DNA from: Helicobacter sp.
GTDB lineage: Bacteria; Campylobacterota; Campylobacteria; Campylobacterales; Helicobacteraceae
DNA: 15,441 nt
Assembly (NCBI GenBank): GCA_022766795.1
Contig: JALEPE010000008.1
Span: 1 to 15,441, forward strand
Reading direction: 5' to 3'
How positions within the stretch are numbered: the first letter of the stretch is position 1; the number at the start of each line of letters is the position of its first letter. Position numbers and translations under genes: made by a program. Below, piece by piece: positions 7,609-14,171 of the stretch. The notes under the pieces are model-generated. The model did no database searches. It had not been told where the DNA came from and worked only from the letters and a program-made list of their open reading frames with translations.

Positions 7609-7677
7609 TCTGCTGTAAGCCCGCAAAAGCCCTCTAAATAAATATCACTAAACTCAACCCTACAGGAAAGAATCTCA

Positions 7678-8634
7678 TTACATCATTTGTTGAATAAATT
7701 GCGTAATATTATGGATTACCCCGTCTATTAACACCCGCTTACTTTCCTCATAACCCCACGCATTATGCGGCGTTAAAAGGAGCTGATTTGCGATTTCTTT
7801 ATCCAAAAACGGGTGGTTTTGCGGTATAGGTTCTTGTGTAAAAACATCAAATCCTGCATAAATTTCGCGCCTTTTTAACTCCCTCGCCAAATCCTCCTCA
7901 TTGACGATTCCACCGCGCCCAACATTGATAAGAATCGCACCATTTTTGATAAAGGGTAAATTGCTTTGATTAAGCAGATTCTTTGTTTGATCATTTAGCG
8001 GTGCGTGGATAGAAATTACAAAGCATTCTTGCAGAAGTGTTTTTAAATCTTTATGTGGATAGGCTGCTTCAAGGTTTTTGCCGCTTGTAGAATAGTAGCA
8101 AACTTCAGCACCAAAGGCAGTTGCAAGTTTTGCGACTTCTTTGCCTATGCTCCCTAGCCCTATGATTCCCCATTTCTTGCCATAAAGCAACTCTAGCGGT
8201 TTAGCAAGATTCGTAAAGAGTGCGCTAGAGGCATAATAGCCACTTTTGCAAAAAAAGTCATAAAGGGGCAACTTCGCACTTAACGCTAAAGCCATCATTA
8301 AGGTGTGTTGCGCGACACTTTTTGTGGAATATCCCGCCACATTTTTGACTGCGATTCCATATTCTTTTGCCGCTTCCAAATCCACATTATTCATTCCCGT
8401 AGCAGTAATGCACACAAGCTTCAAAGAATCCTTCAACTCCGCTAAAATCGCACGATTCAACACCACCTTATTGCTAAGCACAATCGTAGCACCTTTTGTC
8501 CTCTCTAGTGTTTGCTCTGGCGCAGTTGTAGGATATTCTGTGTAATCTGCATTGGGAAGTTTTTGAAGTAGTTTTTCTTGCAAATTATGTTCTCCTAAAC
8601 TTAGTCCGTCTAAAAACACAATTTTTTCTTGCAT
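7678..8634 (-). CDS. D-2-hydroxyacid dehydrogenase (glycerate/hydroxypyruvate reductase type)
   Basis: A 318-aa NAD(P)-dependent 2-hydroxyacid dehydrogenase. The catalytic and coenzyme domains show the complete family signature: GLGSIG at 159-164, INVGRGG with the substrate-binding Arg240, the acid Glu268 in DVFTQEPIP, and the proton donor His290 in LTPHNAWGYEES. It reduces a 2-keto acid such as hydroxypyruvate or glyoxylate; the precise substrate is not readable. It resembles the short proteins often mislabelled phosphoglycerate dehydrogenase in H. pylori. It lacks the C-terminal ACT domain of true SerA, so a serine-pathway role is doubtful. The ATG at 8634 is preferred over TTG at 8640, because AAGGA is then six bases away. 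The gene diverges from argB across about 50 bases. Confidence 0.9.
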   Translation of the reverse strand: MQEKIVFLDGLSLGEHNLQEKLLQKLPNADYTEYPTTAPEQTLERTKGATIVLSNKVVLNRAILAELKDSLKLVCITATGMNNVDLEAAKEYGIAVKNVAGYSTKSVAQHTLMMALALSAKLPLYDFFCKSGYYASSALFTNLAKPLELLYGKKWGIIGLGSIGKEVAKLATAFGAEVCYYSTSGKNLEAAYPHKDLKTLLQECFVISIHAPLNDQTKNLLNQSNLPFIKNGAILINVGRGGIVNEEDLARELKRREIYAGFDVFTQEPIPQNHPFLDKEIANQLLLTPHNAWGYEESKRVLIDGVIHNITQFIQQMM

Positions 8635-8650
8635 TTGCAATCCTTTTAGT

Positions 8651-8670
8651 TATAATTTCGCATTATTTTA
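8651..8670. promoter_or_regulatory. Divergent -10 boxes of hydroxyacid dehydrogenase and argB
   Basis: On the plus strand TATAAT (8651-8656) faces argB, with the ribosome binding site AGAGG at about 8678-8682 before the ATG at 8687. On the minus strand TAAAAT (8670-8665) faces the dehydrogenase and leaves a short leader before AAAGGA. The two promoters interlock, so binding of RNA polymerase to one probably excludes the other. Confidence 0.5.
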
Positions 8671-8686
8671 CTATAAAAGAGGCAAA

Positions 8687-9541
8687 ATGCGTAATCATTC
8701 CAAAATTGTTTCCATTCTTTTAGATTCTCTCCCCTACATTCGCTTTTTTCGTGGCTCTAAAATCGTGATTAAATACGGCGGTGCGGCGCAAATCAATCCA
8801 AACCTAAAAGAGCAATTTGCAATTGACATTGTAATGCTTTATATGCTTGGAATCAAGCCAATTATCGTGCATGGTGGCGGGAAGCGTATTAATGAGCTTT
8901 TGGATTCACTCAAGATTCACAGCGAGTTTGTCGATGGATTGCGCGTTACAAGCATTGACGCGCTAAAGATTGTAGAAATGGTGCTAAGCGGTGAGATTAA
9001 TAAAGAAATCACCGCATTTTTGAATTTTCACGGCGTCAATGCGCTTGGCTTAAGCGGTAAAGACGCTTCACTCTTTCAAGCGATTCCAAAAGACAATGGC
9101 AAATATGGCTACACAGGGGAAATTACAGAAACCAATGGGGCGGTTATCAATAATCTTTTAGAACAAAATCTAGTTCCTGTGATTGCGCCTATTGCTTGTG
9201 GTGAGGAGGCGGGACACCCGGGATTTAATATCAATGCGGATTCCGCCGCAAGTGCCATTGCTATTGCAACAGAGGCAAAACGCGCAATATTCTTGACGGA
9301 TACACAAGGTGTATTGGATAAAAATGGAGAAATTATAGAATCCCTAAACATCGCACAAACCGAAAATCTCTACCGAGATGGCACGATTAGTGGAGGAATG
9401 ATTCCAAAGGTGGAAGCGTGTTTGGAATGCGTCAAAAATGGCGTGGAAAAGGCGCATATTATTGATGGGCGGATTCCGCATTCTTTACTTTTGGAGCTTT
9501 TTACAAGCGCAGGAATTGGGACAGAATTTACAGCAGATTAA
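8687..9541 (+). CDS. argB: Acetylglutamate kinase
   Basis: A 284-aa amino-acid kinase that phosphorylates N-acetylglutamate, the second step of arginine synthesis in the cytoplasm. Key parts are visible: the ATP-phosphate-binding KYGG at 29-32, the glycine-rich VHGGG at 61-65, Arg86 in GLRVT, the substrate-binding NINADSAASAIA at about 180-191, DTQGVLD, and GGMIPKVEAC with the transition-state lysine. Length is normal. A hydrophobic and basic N-terminal helix (about residues 3-22, LLDSLPYIRFFRG) precedes the core, as in the arginine-inhibited, hexameric forms; feedback inhibition is therefore likely but inferred. No other arg gene is near, so the pathway genes are scattered. It ends just before a degraded dispersed repeat. 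Confidence 0.95.
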   Translation: MRNHSKIVSILLDSLPYIRFFRGSKIVIKYGGAAQINPNLKEQFAIDIVMLYMLGIKPIIVHGGGKRINELLDSLKIHSEFVDGLRVTSIDALKIVEMVLSGEINKEITAFLNFHGVNALGLSGKDASLFQAIPKDNGKYGYTGEITETNGAVINNLLEQNLVPVIAPIACGEEAGHPGFNINADSAASAIAIATEAKRAIFLTDTQGVLDKNGEIIESLNIAQTENLYRDGTISGGMIPKVEACLECVKNGVEKAHIIDGRIPHSLLLELFTSAGIGTEFTAD

Positions 9542-9560
9542 TCTTTTTGGATTGATAAGA

Positions 9561-9659
9561 TTATGGATTTGCGCTAAAGCGGGTGAAAATGCTTCGTATT
9601 TGCACGCTTCGGATAAGTCCTTGCAATGACGCGGTGAGATTCGTCCTTGCAAGAATGCG
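9561..9659. repeat. Degraded copy of the dispersed TCATTGCGAG-type repeat
   Basis: TTATGGATTTGC, GCTTCGGATAAGTCC, TTGCAATGAC and GTCCTTGCAAGAATG occur in the same order as in the minus-orientation copies at 4992-5108 (TATGGATTGCTTCGG, CGCAATGAC). The match is patchy, so this is an old copy or a mosaic of two. It fills most of the argB-rpsP gap. Confidence 0.5.
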
Positions 9660-9693
9660 TAGTGCTTTAAGGAAAACATTACTTGCTTTTAAG

Positions 9694-9725
9694 TAAAATT
9701 CCACCTTTATACAGATTTATCTGTA
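9694..9725 (+). promoter_or_regulatory. rpsP operon promoter with 16-bp palindrome
   Basis: TAAAAT (9694-9699), behind the T-rich stretch TTGCTTTT, is the likely -10 box; TATACA at 9708-9713 is a second candidate. A perfect palindrome TACAGAT-TT-ATCTGTA covers 9710-9725. Depending on which -10 is used, it is either the first hairpin of the leader RNA or a DNA site overlapping the -10 box. Confidence 0.5.
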
Positions 9726-9758
9726 ATTTCAAAGATTTAATTTTTTAAGGAGTATATT

Positions 9759-9986
9759 TTGGCAACCGTTATCCGCTTAACAAAAATGGGACGCAAGAAA
9801 AAGCCATTTTATAGAATCGTTGTAACTGATAGCAGAAAAAGACGCGATGGAGGCTGGATTGAATCCATTGGATATTATAATCCTCTCACAGAGCCTTCCG
9901 TTGTGAAATACGATGCAGAGAGATTAAAGTATTGGGTTGGCGTAGGCGCAAAAATGAGTGAGCGCGTCCAAGCAATTACAAAATAA
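9759..9986 (+). CDS. rpsP: 30S ribosomal protein S16
   Basis: A 75-aa protein with the complete S16 pattern: MATVIRLTKMGRKKKPFYRI, then VVTDSRKRRDGGWIESIGYYNP. It binds 16S rRNA and helps assemble the 30S body. The start codon is TTG at 9759, fixed by AAGGAG (9747-9752) six bases upstream and by the family's conserved ATVIRL start; there is no ATG that would preserve this N-terminus. It is the first gene of the five-gene operon with khpA, rimM, trmD and rplS, the usual Campylobacterota order. Confidence 0.97.
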   Translation: MATVIRLTKMGRKKKPFYRIVVTDSRKRRDGGWIESIGYYNPLTEPSVVKYDAERLKYWVGVGAKMSERVQAITK

Positions 9987-9992
9987 ACGTCT

Positions 9993-10232
9993 ATGGTAGA
10001 GAATTTTATAGAAGCTTATGTAAAAAAAATCGTTGCCGAGCCGGATAAAATCCGCGTGATTAAAACAAAGGTTGATACAAATTTTTATGAAATTGAGATT
10101 CTATCCTCTTTGCAAGATGCGGGACGCTTGATTGGCAAAGACGGCAAAATGATTGGCGCAATTAAAACCTTTGTTTCAGGCATTAAGGCAAAAGACGGCA
10201 ATTCCTATCGTATCATTGTAAAACCGCAATAA
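9993..10232 (+). CDS. khpA: KhpA-type KH-domain RNA-binding protein
   Basis: A 79-aa single type-II KH domain. The RNA-gripping GxxG loop is G48-K-D-G51 (LIGKDGKMIGAIKTF), followed by the final strand SYRIIVKP. Proteins of this kind (formerly YlqC) lie between rpsP and rimM in many bacteria, bind small RNAs and mRNAs, and in Gram-positives work with KhpB. It starts six bases after the rpsP stop and ends in a TAATG overlap with rimM. The partner KhpB is not in the window. Confidence 0.93.
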   Translation: MVENFIEAYVKKIVAEPDKIRVIKTKVDTNFYEIEILSSLQDAGRLIGKDGKMIGAIKTFVSGIKAKDGNSYRIIVKPQ

Positions 10233-10828
10233 TGCTACACAAATCAACGCCAAAAGATTGGGTAAGTGTCGCAAAAATCGGACGTTCGCTTGGCTTCAAA
10301 GGAGATGTGATTTTGCATCTTTTAAGCGACTTTCCAGAATCTCTAAAATGCGGAAACACTTATCATTCACATTTTGGGGATTTGACGCTAGAGAGCTACT
10401 CCCCGCAAAAATCCACTGCGAAGTTTAAAGAAATTAACTCCAAAGAAGAAGCAAAAGGCATTACAAATCTCACTTTGTATGCGACACAAGCGCAGAGCAA
10501 AGAGCAGTGTAAGCTAGGTAAAAATGAATTTTTTTGGTTTGAGATTGTGGGGAGTGAAATTGTAGAAAATGGCAAGTTGTTAGGTGTTGTAAGTGAGATT
10601 GAACGTTTTTGTGGGCAGGATTATTTGTCTGTTAAAACTGCTTCCACGCTCGTGGCGCAGAATCTTCCTAAAAGCTTTTTGATTCCCTACACAGCGCGTT
10701 ATATTTTGGAAGTGGAATCCAAAACGGATTCCACAATCCATTCCCAAGCAGAATCCAAAGAAAGCAGTTGCGAGGAGTTAAAAATAATTCACACGCAATT
10801 TTGCAAAGAAATTTTAGAAAATAGCTAA
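10232..10828 (+). CDS. rimM: 16S rRNA processing/30S maturation protein RimM
   Basis: A 198-aa protein with the RimM N-terminal beta-barrel (about residues 11-85, opening VSVAKIGRSLGFKGDVIL) and a C-terminal PRC-barrel (about 95-165, KNEFFWFEIVG and FLIPYTARYI). It acts in late assembly of the 30S head with S19. The last 35 residues, rich in Ser, Glu and Lys (from about residue 164), extend beyond the domain and make it slightly longer than the common 170-180 aa. Both ends overlap neighbours by TAATG, indicating translational coupling with khpA and trmD. Confidence 0.93.
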   Translation: MLHKSTPKDWVSVAKIGRSLGFKGDVILHLLSDFPESLKCGNTYHSHFGDLTLESYSPQKSTAKFKEINSKEEAKGITNLTLYATQAQSKEQCKLGKNEFFWFEIVGSEIVENGKLLGVVSEIERFCGQDYLSVKTASTLVAQNLPKSFLIPYTARYILEVESKTDSTIHSQAESKESSCEELKIIHTQFCKEILENS

Positions 10829-11532
10829 TGCACTTTTCTTTTGTTACTTTATTTCCGCATTTGATAGAGCCTTACTTTAGCGATTCCATCTTGCAACGTG
10901 CGATAAAGTCAGATTTACTTCGCTTTGATTGCGTCAATCCACGCGCGTTTAGCGCAAATAGATTCCAAAAGGTTGATGATTACCAAGTAGGCGGCGGTGC
11001 GGGGCTTGTGCTAGAGCCTTTTGCTCTAAGCGGTGCGCTAGATTCCATTCGCACACAGAATCCTAAAACGCATATTATTTTTGTAACGCCTTGCGCAAAA
11101 CTTTTCACCCAAAATGACGCGAGGCGACTAAGCAAAAAATCACACATTACCCTTGTTTGTGGGAGATATGAGGGCTTTGATGAACGTTTGATTGAATTGT
11201 ATGCGGACGAGGTTTTTAGCGTTGGGGATTTTATTCTAACCGGTGGAGAATTAGCGGCACTCTGTTTGTGTGATAGCATTTCAAGGCAAGTGGAGGGAGT
11301 GCTTGGCAATGCGGAATCCCTCAAGGGCGAGAGTTATGAAAATGCACTTTTGGAAGCACCAAATTTTGTAAAACCGCATATTTTTAAAAATTTAGCAATC
11401 CCTTCAGAGTATTCAAAGGGAAATCACGCTAGAATCTGCGACTTAAAACTAAAAGCAGCAGAGGCAAAGACTAGATTCCATAGATTAGACCTCTATGTGC
11501 GCTACAAACAAGGGTTTAAAAATGAGAAATAA
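10828..11532 (+). CDS. trmD: tRNA (guanine-N1)-methyltransferase
   Basis: A 234-aa SPOUT enzyme that methylates G37 of tRNAs using S-adenosylmethionine, protecting the reading frame. Visible motifs are VDDYQVGGGAGLVLEP (49-64), CGRYEGFDER (111-120), the trefoil-knot segment SVGDFILTGGEL (131-142), and the catalytic Arg153 in CDSISR. The position of the general base Asp169 in the E. coli and Haemophilus enzymes is Glu168 here (KGESYEN). Length is slightly short, as for the epsilon-class enzymes. The start overlaps the rimM stop (TAATG) and the end overlaps rplS by 11 bases. Confidence 0.95.
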   Translation: MHFSFVTLFPHLIEPYFSDSILQRAIKSDLLRFDCVNPRAFSANRFQKVDDYQVGGGAGLVLEPFALSGALDSIRTQNPKTHIIFVTPCAKLFTQNDARRLSKKSHITLVCGRYEGFDERLIELYADEVFSVGDFILTGGELAALCLCDSISRQVEGVLGNAESLKGESYENALLEAPNFVKPHIFKNLAIPSEYSKGNHARICDLKLKAAEAKTRFHRLDLYVRYKQGFKNEK

Positions 11533-11878
11533 ATACATTCAGCATTTTGAAGATGCGCAGATTGCAGGAAAAGAGATTCCACAATTTAAAGCAGGGGACA
11601 CATTAAGAGTTGGGATTAAAATCTCTGAAGGTGATAAAACAAGAATCCAAAATTTTGAGGGTGTTTGCATTGCATTGCGTGGCACAGGCACAGGTAAGAC
11701 TTTCACGATTAGAAAAATCGGCGCAAATGGCGTTGGGGTTGAAAGAATCTTCCCTATTTATTCTGTGAGCATTGATAGCATTAAGGTGCTTAAAATCGGT
11801 CGTGTTAGACGCGCGAAACTCTACTATTTACGCACAAGAAGCGGAAAATCTGCAAGGATTAAAGAGATTAGAAAGTAA
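11522..11878 (+). CDS. rplS: 50S ribosomal protein L19
   Basis: A 118-aa L19, located at the interface of the two subunits. It shows the family segments IPQFKAGDTLRVGIKI, RIQNFEGVCIALRG and GVGVERIFPIYSVSIDSIKV, then the basic tail. The ATG at 11522 lies inside the end of trmD. An upstream ATG at 11495 would add nine residues absent from L19 and is rejected; AAGGG before TTTAAAA serves as ribosome binding site. It is the last gene of the operon; no clear terminator follows, only a new promoter-like sequence at 11896. Confidence 0.97.
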   Translation: MRNKYIQHFEDAQIAGKEIPQFKAGDTLRVGIKISEGDKTRIQNFEGVCIALRGTGTGKTFTIRKIGANGVGVERIFPIYSVSIDSIKVLKIGRVRRAKLYYLRTRSGKSARIKEIRK

Positions 11879-11895
11879 TCTCTCCCTTGCACTTT

Positions 11896-11925
11896 TTGAC
11901 AAACTCCATTTTAATTTTTTAGTAT
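11896..11925 (+). promoter_or_regulatory. Sigma-70-type promoter in rplS-cetB gap
   Basis: TTGACA (11896-11901) and TAGTAT (11920-11925) are 18 bases apart, starting 18 bases after the rplS stop. Transcription from near 11933 would run into the inverted-repeat block at 12005-12125, not into a visible plus-strand gene. A small RNA is one explanation; a long leader for cetB is another. Confidence 0.45.
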
Positions 11926-12004
11926 CATCAACGCAGAATCTTTGAAGTATTTTGCATTGTAATAAATCTTAACACCTAGATGAATGGATAATCTTTGGGG
12001 CAAT

Positions 12005-12125
12005 AAGATAGTTTGAATCCAAGCAAATGGAATCGGAGTGTTGATTGCCATTGGATACCGCTTTTGCTTGGTTTGGTGTTGCGTCAGAACCTGCTCTACA
12101 ATGTAGCCTCACTTGATGTTATCTT
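12005..12125. repeat. Nested inverted repeats between rplS and cetB
   Basis: AAGATA (12005-12010) pairs with TATCTT (12120-12125). Inside it CCAAGCAAA (12019-12027) pairs perfectly with TTTGCTTGG (12063-12071), and CTACA-A-TGTAG (about 12095-12105) forms a further dyad. The layout resembles a folded RNA with an outer closing stem. On the minus strand a 46-codon frame (12051 down to 11911, ATG start) crosses the block; its product is unrecognisable and I do not call it a gene. No tRNA or known RNA family is recognised. Confidence 0.4.
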
Positions 12126-12143
12126 AATATTTTCTTGACATTT

Positions 12144-12187
12144 CATTTACCATTCATTTACCATTTCTGTAATAGAATGGTTCTATT
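12144..12187. repeat. 11-bp tandem repeat and adjacent dyad upstream of cetB
   Basis: CATTTACCATT occurs twice head to tail (12144-12154, 12155-12165). Five bases later AATAGAA-TGG-TTCTATT (12171-12187) is a perfect 7-3-7 dyad. Two direct repeats one helical turn apart are the usual site form of OmpR-type response regulators. The dyad could bind a separate dimeric regulator. The elements lie 30-75 bases upstream of the cetB -10 box. Confidence 0.45.
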
Positions 12188-12197
12188 CATTCAATTC

Positions 12198-12222
12198 TAA
12201 ATGAGAATCATTTATTTATAAT
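12198..12222 (+). promoter_or_regulatory. Fur-like box and promoter of cetBA
   Basis: TAAATGA-GAA-TCATTTA (12198-12214) is a 7-3-7 palindrome very close to Fur-type operators (core TGAGAATCATT). It ends two bases before a perfect -10 box TATAAT (12217-12222), so a bound repressor would cover the -35 region. The leader to the ATG at 12282 is about 50 bases, with AAGGAT as ribosome binding site. Fur control is inferred; the related regulator PerR uses similar sites. Confidence 0.55.
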
Positions 12223-12281
12223 TCTTAAAATATTTAAGGGTGGTTTTCATTCGTAAAATTGGAATGTTTTAAGGATAAAAG

Positions 12282-12782
12282 ATGAAACCAAAGCCTAATT
12301 TACAAGAGAGACAATTTCCAGAAAATGAGATTATTGTTTCCAAAACAGATTTAAAAGGAAAGATTCTTTATGGCAATAGAATCTTTATAGAGTTATCCGG
12401 CTATACAGAAAAAGAGCTTTTGGGTAAGCCCCATAATATCGTCCGACACCCCGATATGCCAAAAGTTATTTTTAAGCTTCTGTGGAGTTATATCAAGCAG
12501 GGCAAAGAAATTATAGCCTATGTTAAGAATCTCTCTAAAGATGGTTCGTTTTATTGGGTGAAGGCTTTTGTAACCCCGTCTTTTAATGGTAAAGGAGAGA
12601 TTGTGGGCTATCATTCTATCCGCTTAAAGCCGACAGAGACAGCAAAGGAAAGCATCTCGGCACTCTATAAGGAATTATTAGAAGTGGAGCAAAGAGAGGG
12701 AATCAAAAAAAGCCAAGAAAGATTGGAGCAAGTTTTAGCACAAAAAGGAGTGAGTTATGAAGAATTCATATCGTCTTTATAG
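12282..12782 (+). CDS. cetB: Aer-like PAS-domain redox/energy-taxis sensor (CetB-type)
   Basis: A 166-aa cytoplasmic protein made of one PAS domain (about residues 15-118) and a C-terminal helix. It closely follows the E. coli Aer PAS domain: GYTEKELLGKPHNIVRHPDM, with Arg55, His56 and Asp58 matching the Aer flavin-binding residues, Trp68, Asn83 in VKN, and FYWVKAFVTP. It probably binds FAD and senses redox or electron-transport state. It lacks membrane and signalling parts. Those are supplied by the next gene, whose ATG lies 26 bases inside this one, the same split arrangement as Campylobacter jejuni CetB and CetA. Likely regulated through the Fur-like box upstream. Confidence 0.88.
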   Translation: MKPKPNLQERQFPENEIIVSKTDLKGKILYGNRIFIELSGYTEKELLGKPHNIVRHPDMPKVIFKLLWSYIKQGKEIIAYVKNLSKDGSFYWVKAFVTPSFNGKGEIVGYHSIRLKPTETAKESISALYKELLEVEQREGIKKSQERLEQVLAQKGVSYEEFISSL

Positions 12783-14136
12783 GTATTCTAGAGTATTTAA
12801 TTATTGTTTTATTGGTATTTTTGTTTTACTCTTTGTCATAGAGCTTTTGAATATTCATATCATTTTGGAATTTTTTATTTTTTCTTTAGGGCTTGTTGCT
12901 TGCGTCTTGACGCTTATTGCGGGAAATAGGCGAGATGTGTATATTAAAGAGATTACCCAATGCGTTTCACAACTCTCTAAGGGAAATTTGGAGGCAAGAT
13001 TAACCAATATTCAGGATAAGGGGCATTTGGGTAATTTATCTTGGACGATTAATGACTTGGCTGATCAAGTGGAAGCTTTTGTTAGGGGAGGAAGTTCTGT
13101 TATTACCGCAGCAGGCGAGAAACGTTATGCAAGAAAGTTGAATACACAAAGCTTGAAAGGGACTTTTTCTTATGCAGGGCAACTGATTAATAAAGCTTCT
13201 AGTGCGATTGTGGAGGCGGATAAGTTAGGAGCAAAGGGATTGGTTGTGAATAAAATTGCCAAAAATAGTGCGCTAAGCCTCAAACAAGATTTAAATTCCA
13301 TTTCAACTAGCCTTAATAATGTCATTAAGGTAATGAATGAAACCTCTCAAGAAACCAAAGGCATTTCTCAATCCTCTCACGATGGAATGCAGAGTGTGCA
13401 TAGGATTATGGACAATCTTGCACATCTCTCCTCTATGATGACACAAACTGCACAATCGTTTGAAATTTTTACGAATCGCATTAAAGAAATTGATGCGTTT
13501 GTGTTGCATATCAAAGAAATCACAGACCAAACGAATCTCCTAGCTCTTAATGCTGCTATTGAAGCGGCGCGTGCGGGGGAACACGGCAGAGGCTTTGCGG
13601 TTGTTGCCGATGAGGTGAGAAAATTAGCCGAGCGCGCGGCAAAGACTGCAGCAGAAATCTCCTCCACTACACAGGTGATTAATCAAGAGATGAATGAAAT
13701 TTCAGATAATGTCAAAGAAATTGATGAAGTTGCTAGCGATTCCAATGATTTAGTGGTTTCTTTCAATGAAACTTTTGGCGTAATGGATAAACAAGCCACT
13801 TCCTTAGCAGAATCCATTTTGCATACCAACAAAACTTCGCACATTGCATTGCTTGAATTGGATTGCATTTTGAAAAAATTTACCTCTTATTCTGCGGTTA
13901 TTACCAATGAGATTCCACAGATTACTTCACAATGCGAAATGCACGAAGATTCCTTAATAGACAAAAGTATTTGTCAAAAAATCTTTGAATTTGATGAGAG
14001 TATCCGCGAGTTCTTGGAGTTTATCAAGCTTGGAAACTTCACAGAGAATCAAGAGCGATTACAAGCCTATTGTCAGAAGTTTGAAGCTAAGAGCGCAGAG
14101 GTTTATCAGCAGCTTCACAGCGACAGCAATCGTTAA
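12757..14136 (+). CDS. cetA: Transmembrane chemoreceptor of bipartite energy taxis (CetA-type)
   Basis: A 459-aa methyl-accepting-type protein. Two adjacent membrane helices (about 16-33 and 36-55) with almost no periplasmic loop mean it cannot sense ligands outside. A HAMP-like linker follows (about 56-110), then the signalling coiled coil with the conserved hairpin tip DQTNLLALNAAIEAARAGEH to about residue 294, where CheA and CheW bind. This is the layout of C. jejuni CetA, which takes its signal from the PAS protein CetB; here the two genes overlap and AAGGAG at 12740-12745 sets the start. Residues about 350-455 resemble a CZB zinc-binding domain whose ligands are changed (C370, C393, D413 and R417 in place of His, Cys, His, His). 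A terminator follows directly. Confidence 0.88.
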   Translation: MKNSYRLYRYSRVFNYCFIGIFVLLFVIELLNIHIILEFFIFSLGLVACVLTLIAGNRRDVYIKEITQCVSQLSKGNLEARLTNIQDKGHLGNLSWTINDLADQVEAFVRGGSSVITAAGEKRYARKLNTQSLKGTFSYAGQLINKASSAIVEADKLGAKGLVVNKIAKNSALSLKQDLNSISTSLNNVIKVMNETSQETKGISQSSHDGMQSVHRIMDNLAHLSSMMTQTAQSFEIFTNRIKEIDAFVLHIKEITDQTNLLALNAAIEAARAGEHGRGFAVVADEVRKLAERAAKTAAEISSTTQVINQEMNEISDNVKEIDEVASDSNDLVVSFNETFGVMDKQATSLAESILHTNKTSHIALLELDCILKKFTSYSAVITNEIPQITSQCEMHEDSLIDKSICQKIFEFDESIREFLEFIKLGNFTENQERLQAYCQKFEAKSAEVYQQLHSDSNR

Positions 14137-14138
14137 TG

Positions 14139-14171
14139 GGATTCCAGATTCCAATGGAATCCTAAGTTTTT
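14139..14171. terminator. Terminator hairpin between cetA and cmoB
   Basis: GGATTCCA (14139-14146) pairs with TGGAATCC (14155-14162) around an eight-base loop, followed by TAAGTTTTT. The cetA stop is at 14134-14136, and the convergent cmoB stop codon overlaps the right arm, so the hairpin probably serves cetA mainly. The inner GATTCCA-A-TGGAATC (14147-14161) gives an alternative stem. Confidence 0.6.

Noticed and set aside
10980..11324. 114-codon frame on the minus strand inside trmD
   Set aside because: It is the antisense shadow of a clearly conserved gene and resembles no protein family.
11911..12051. 46-codon minus-strand frame after rplS
   Set aside because: It has no recognisable product or good ribosome binding site, and it ends inside a promoter-like sequence on the other strand; probably chance.
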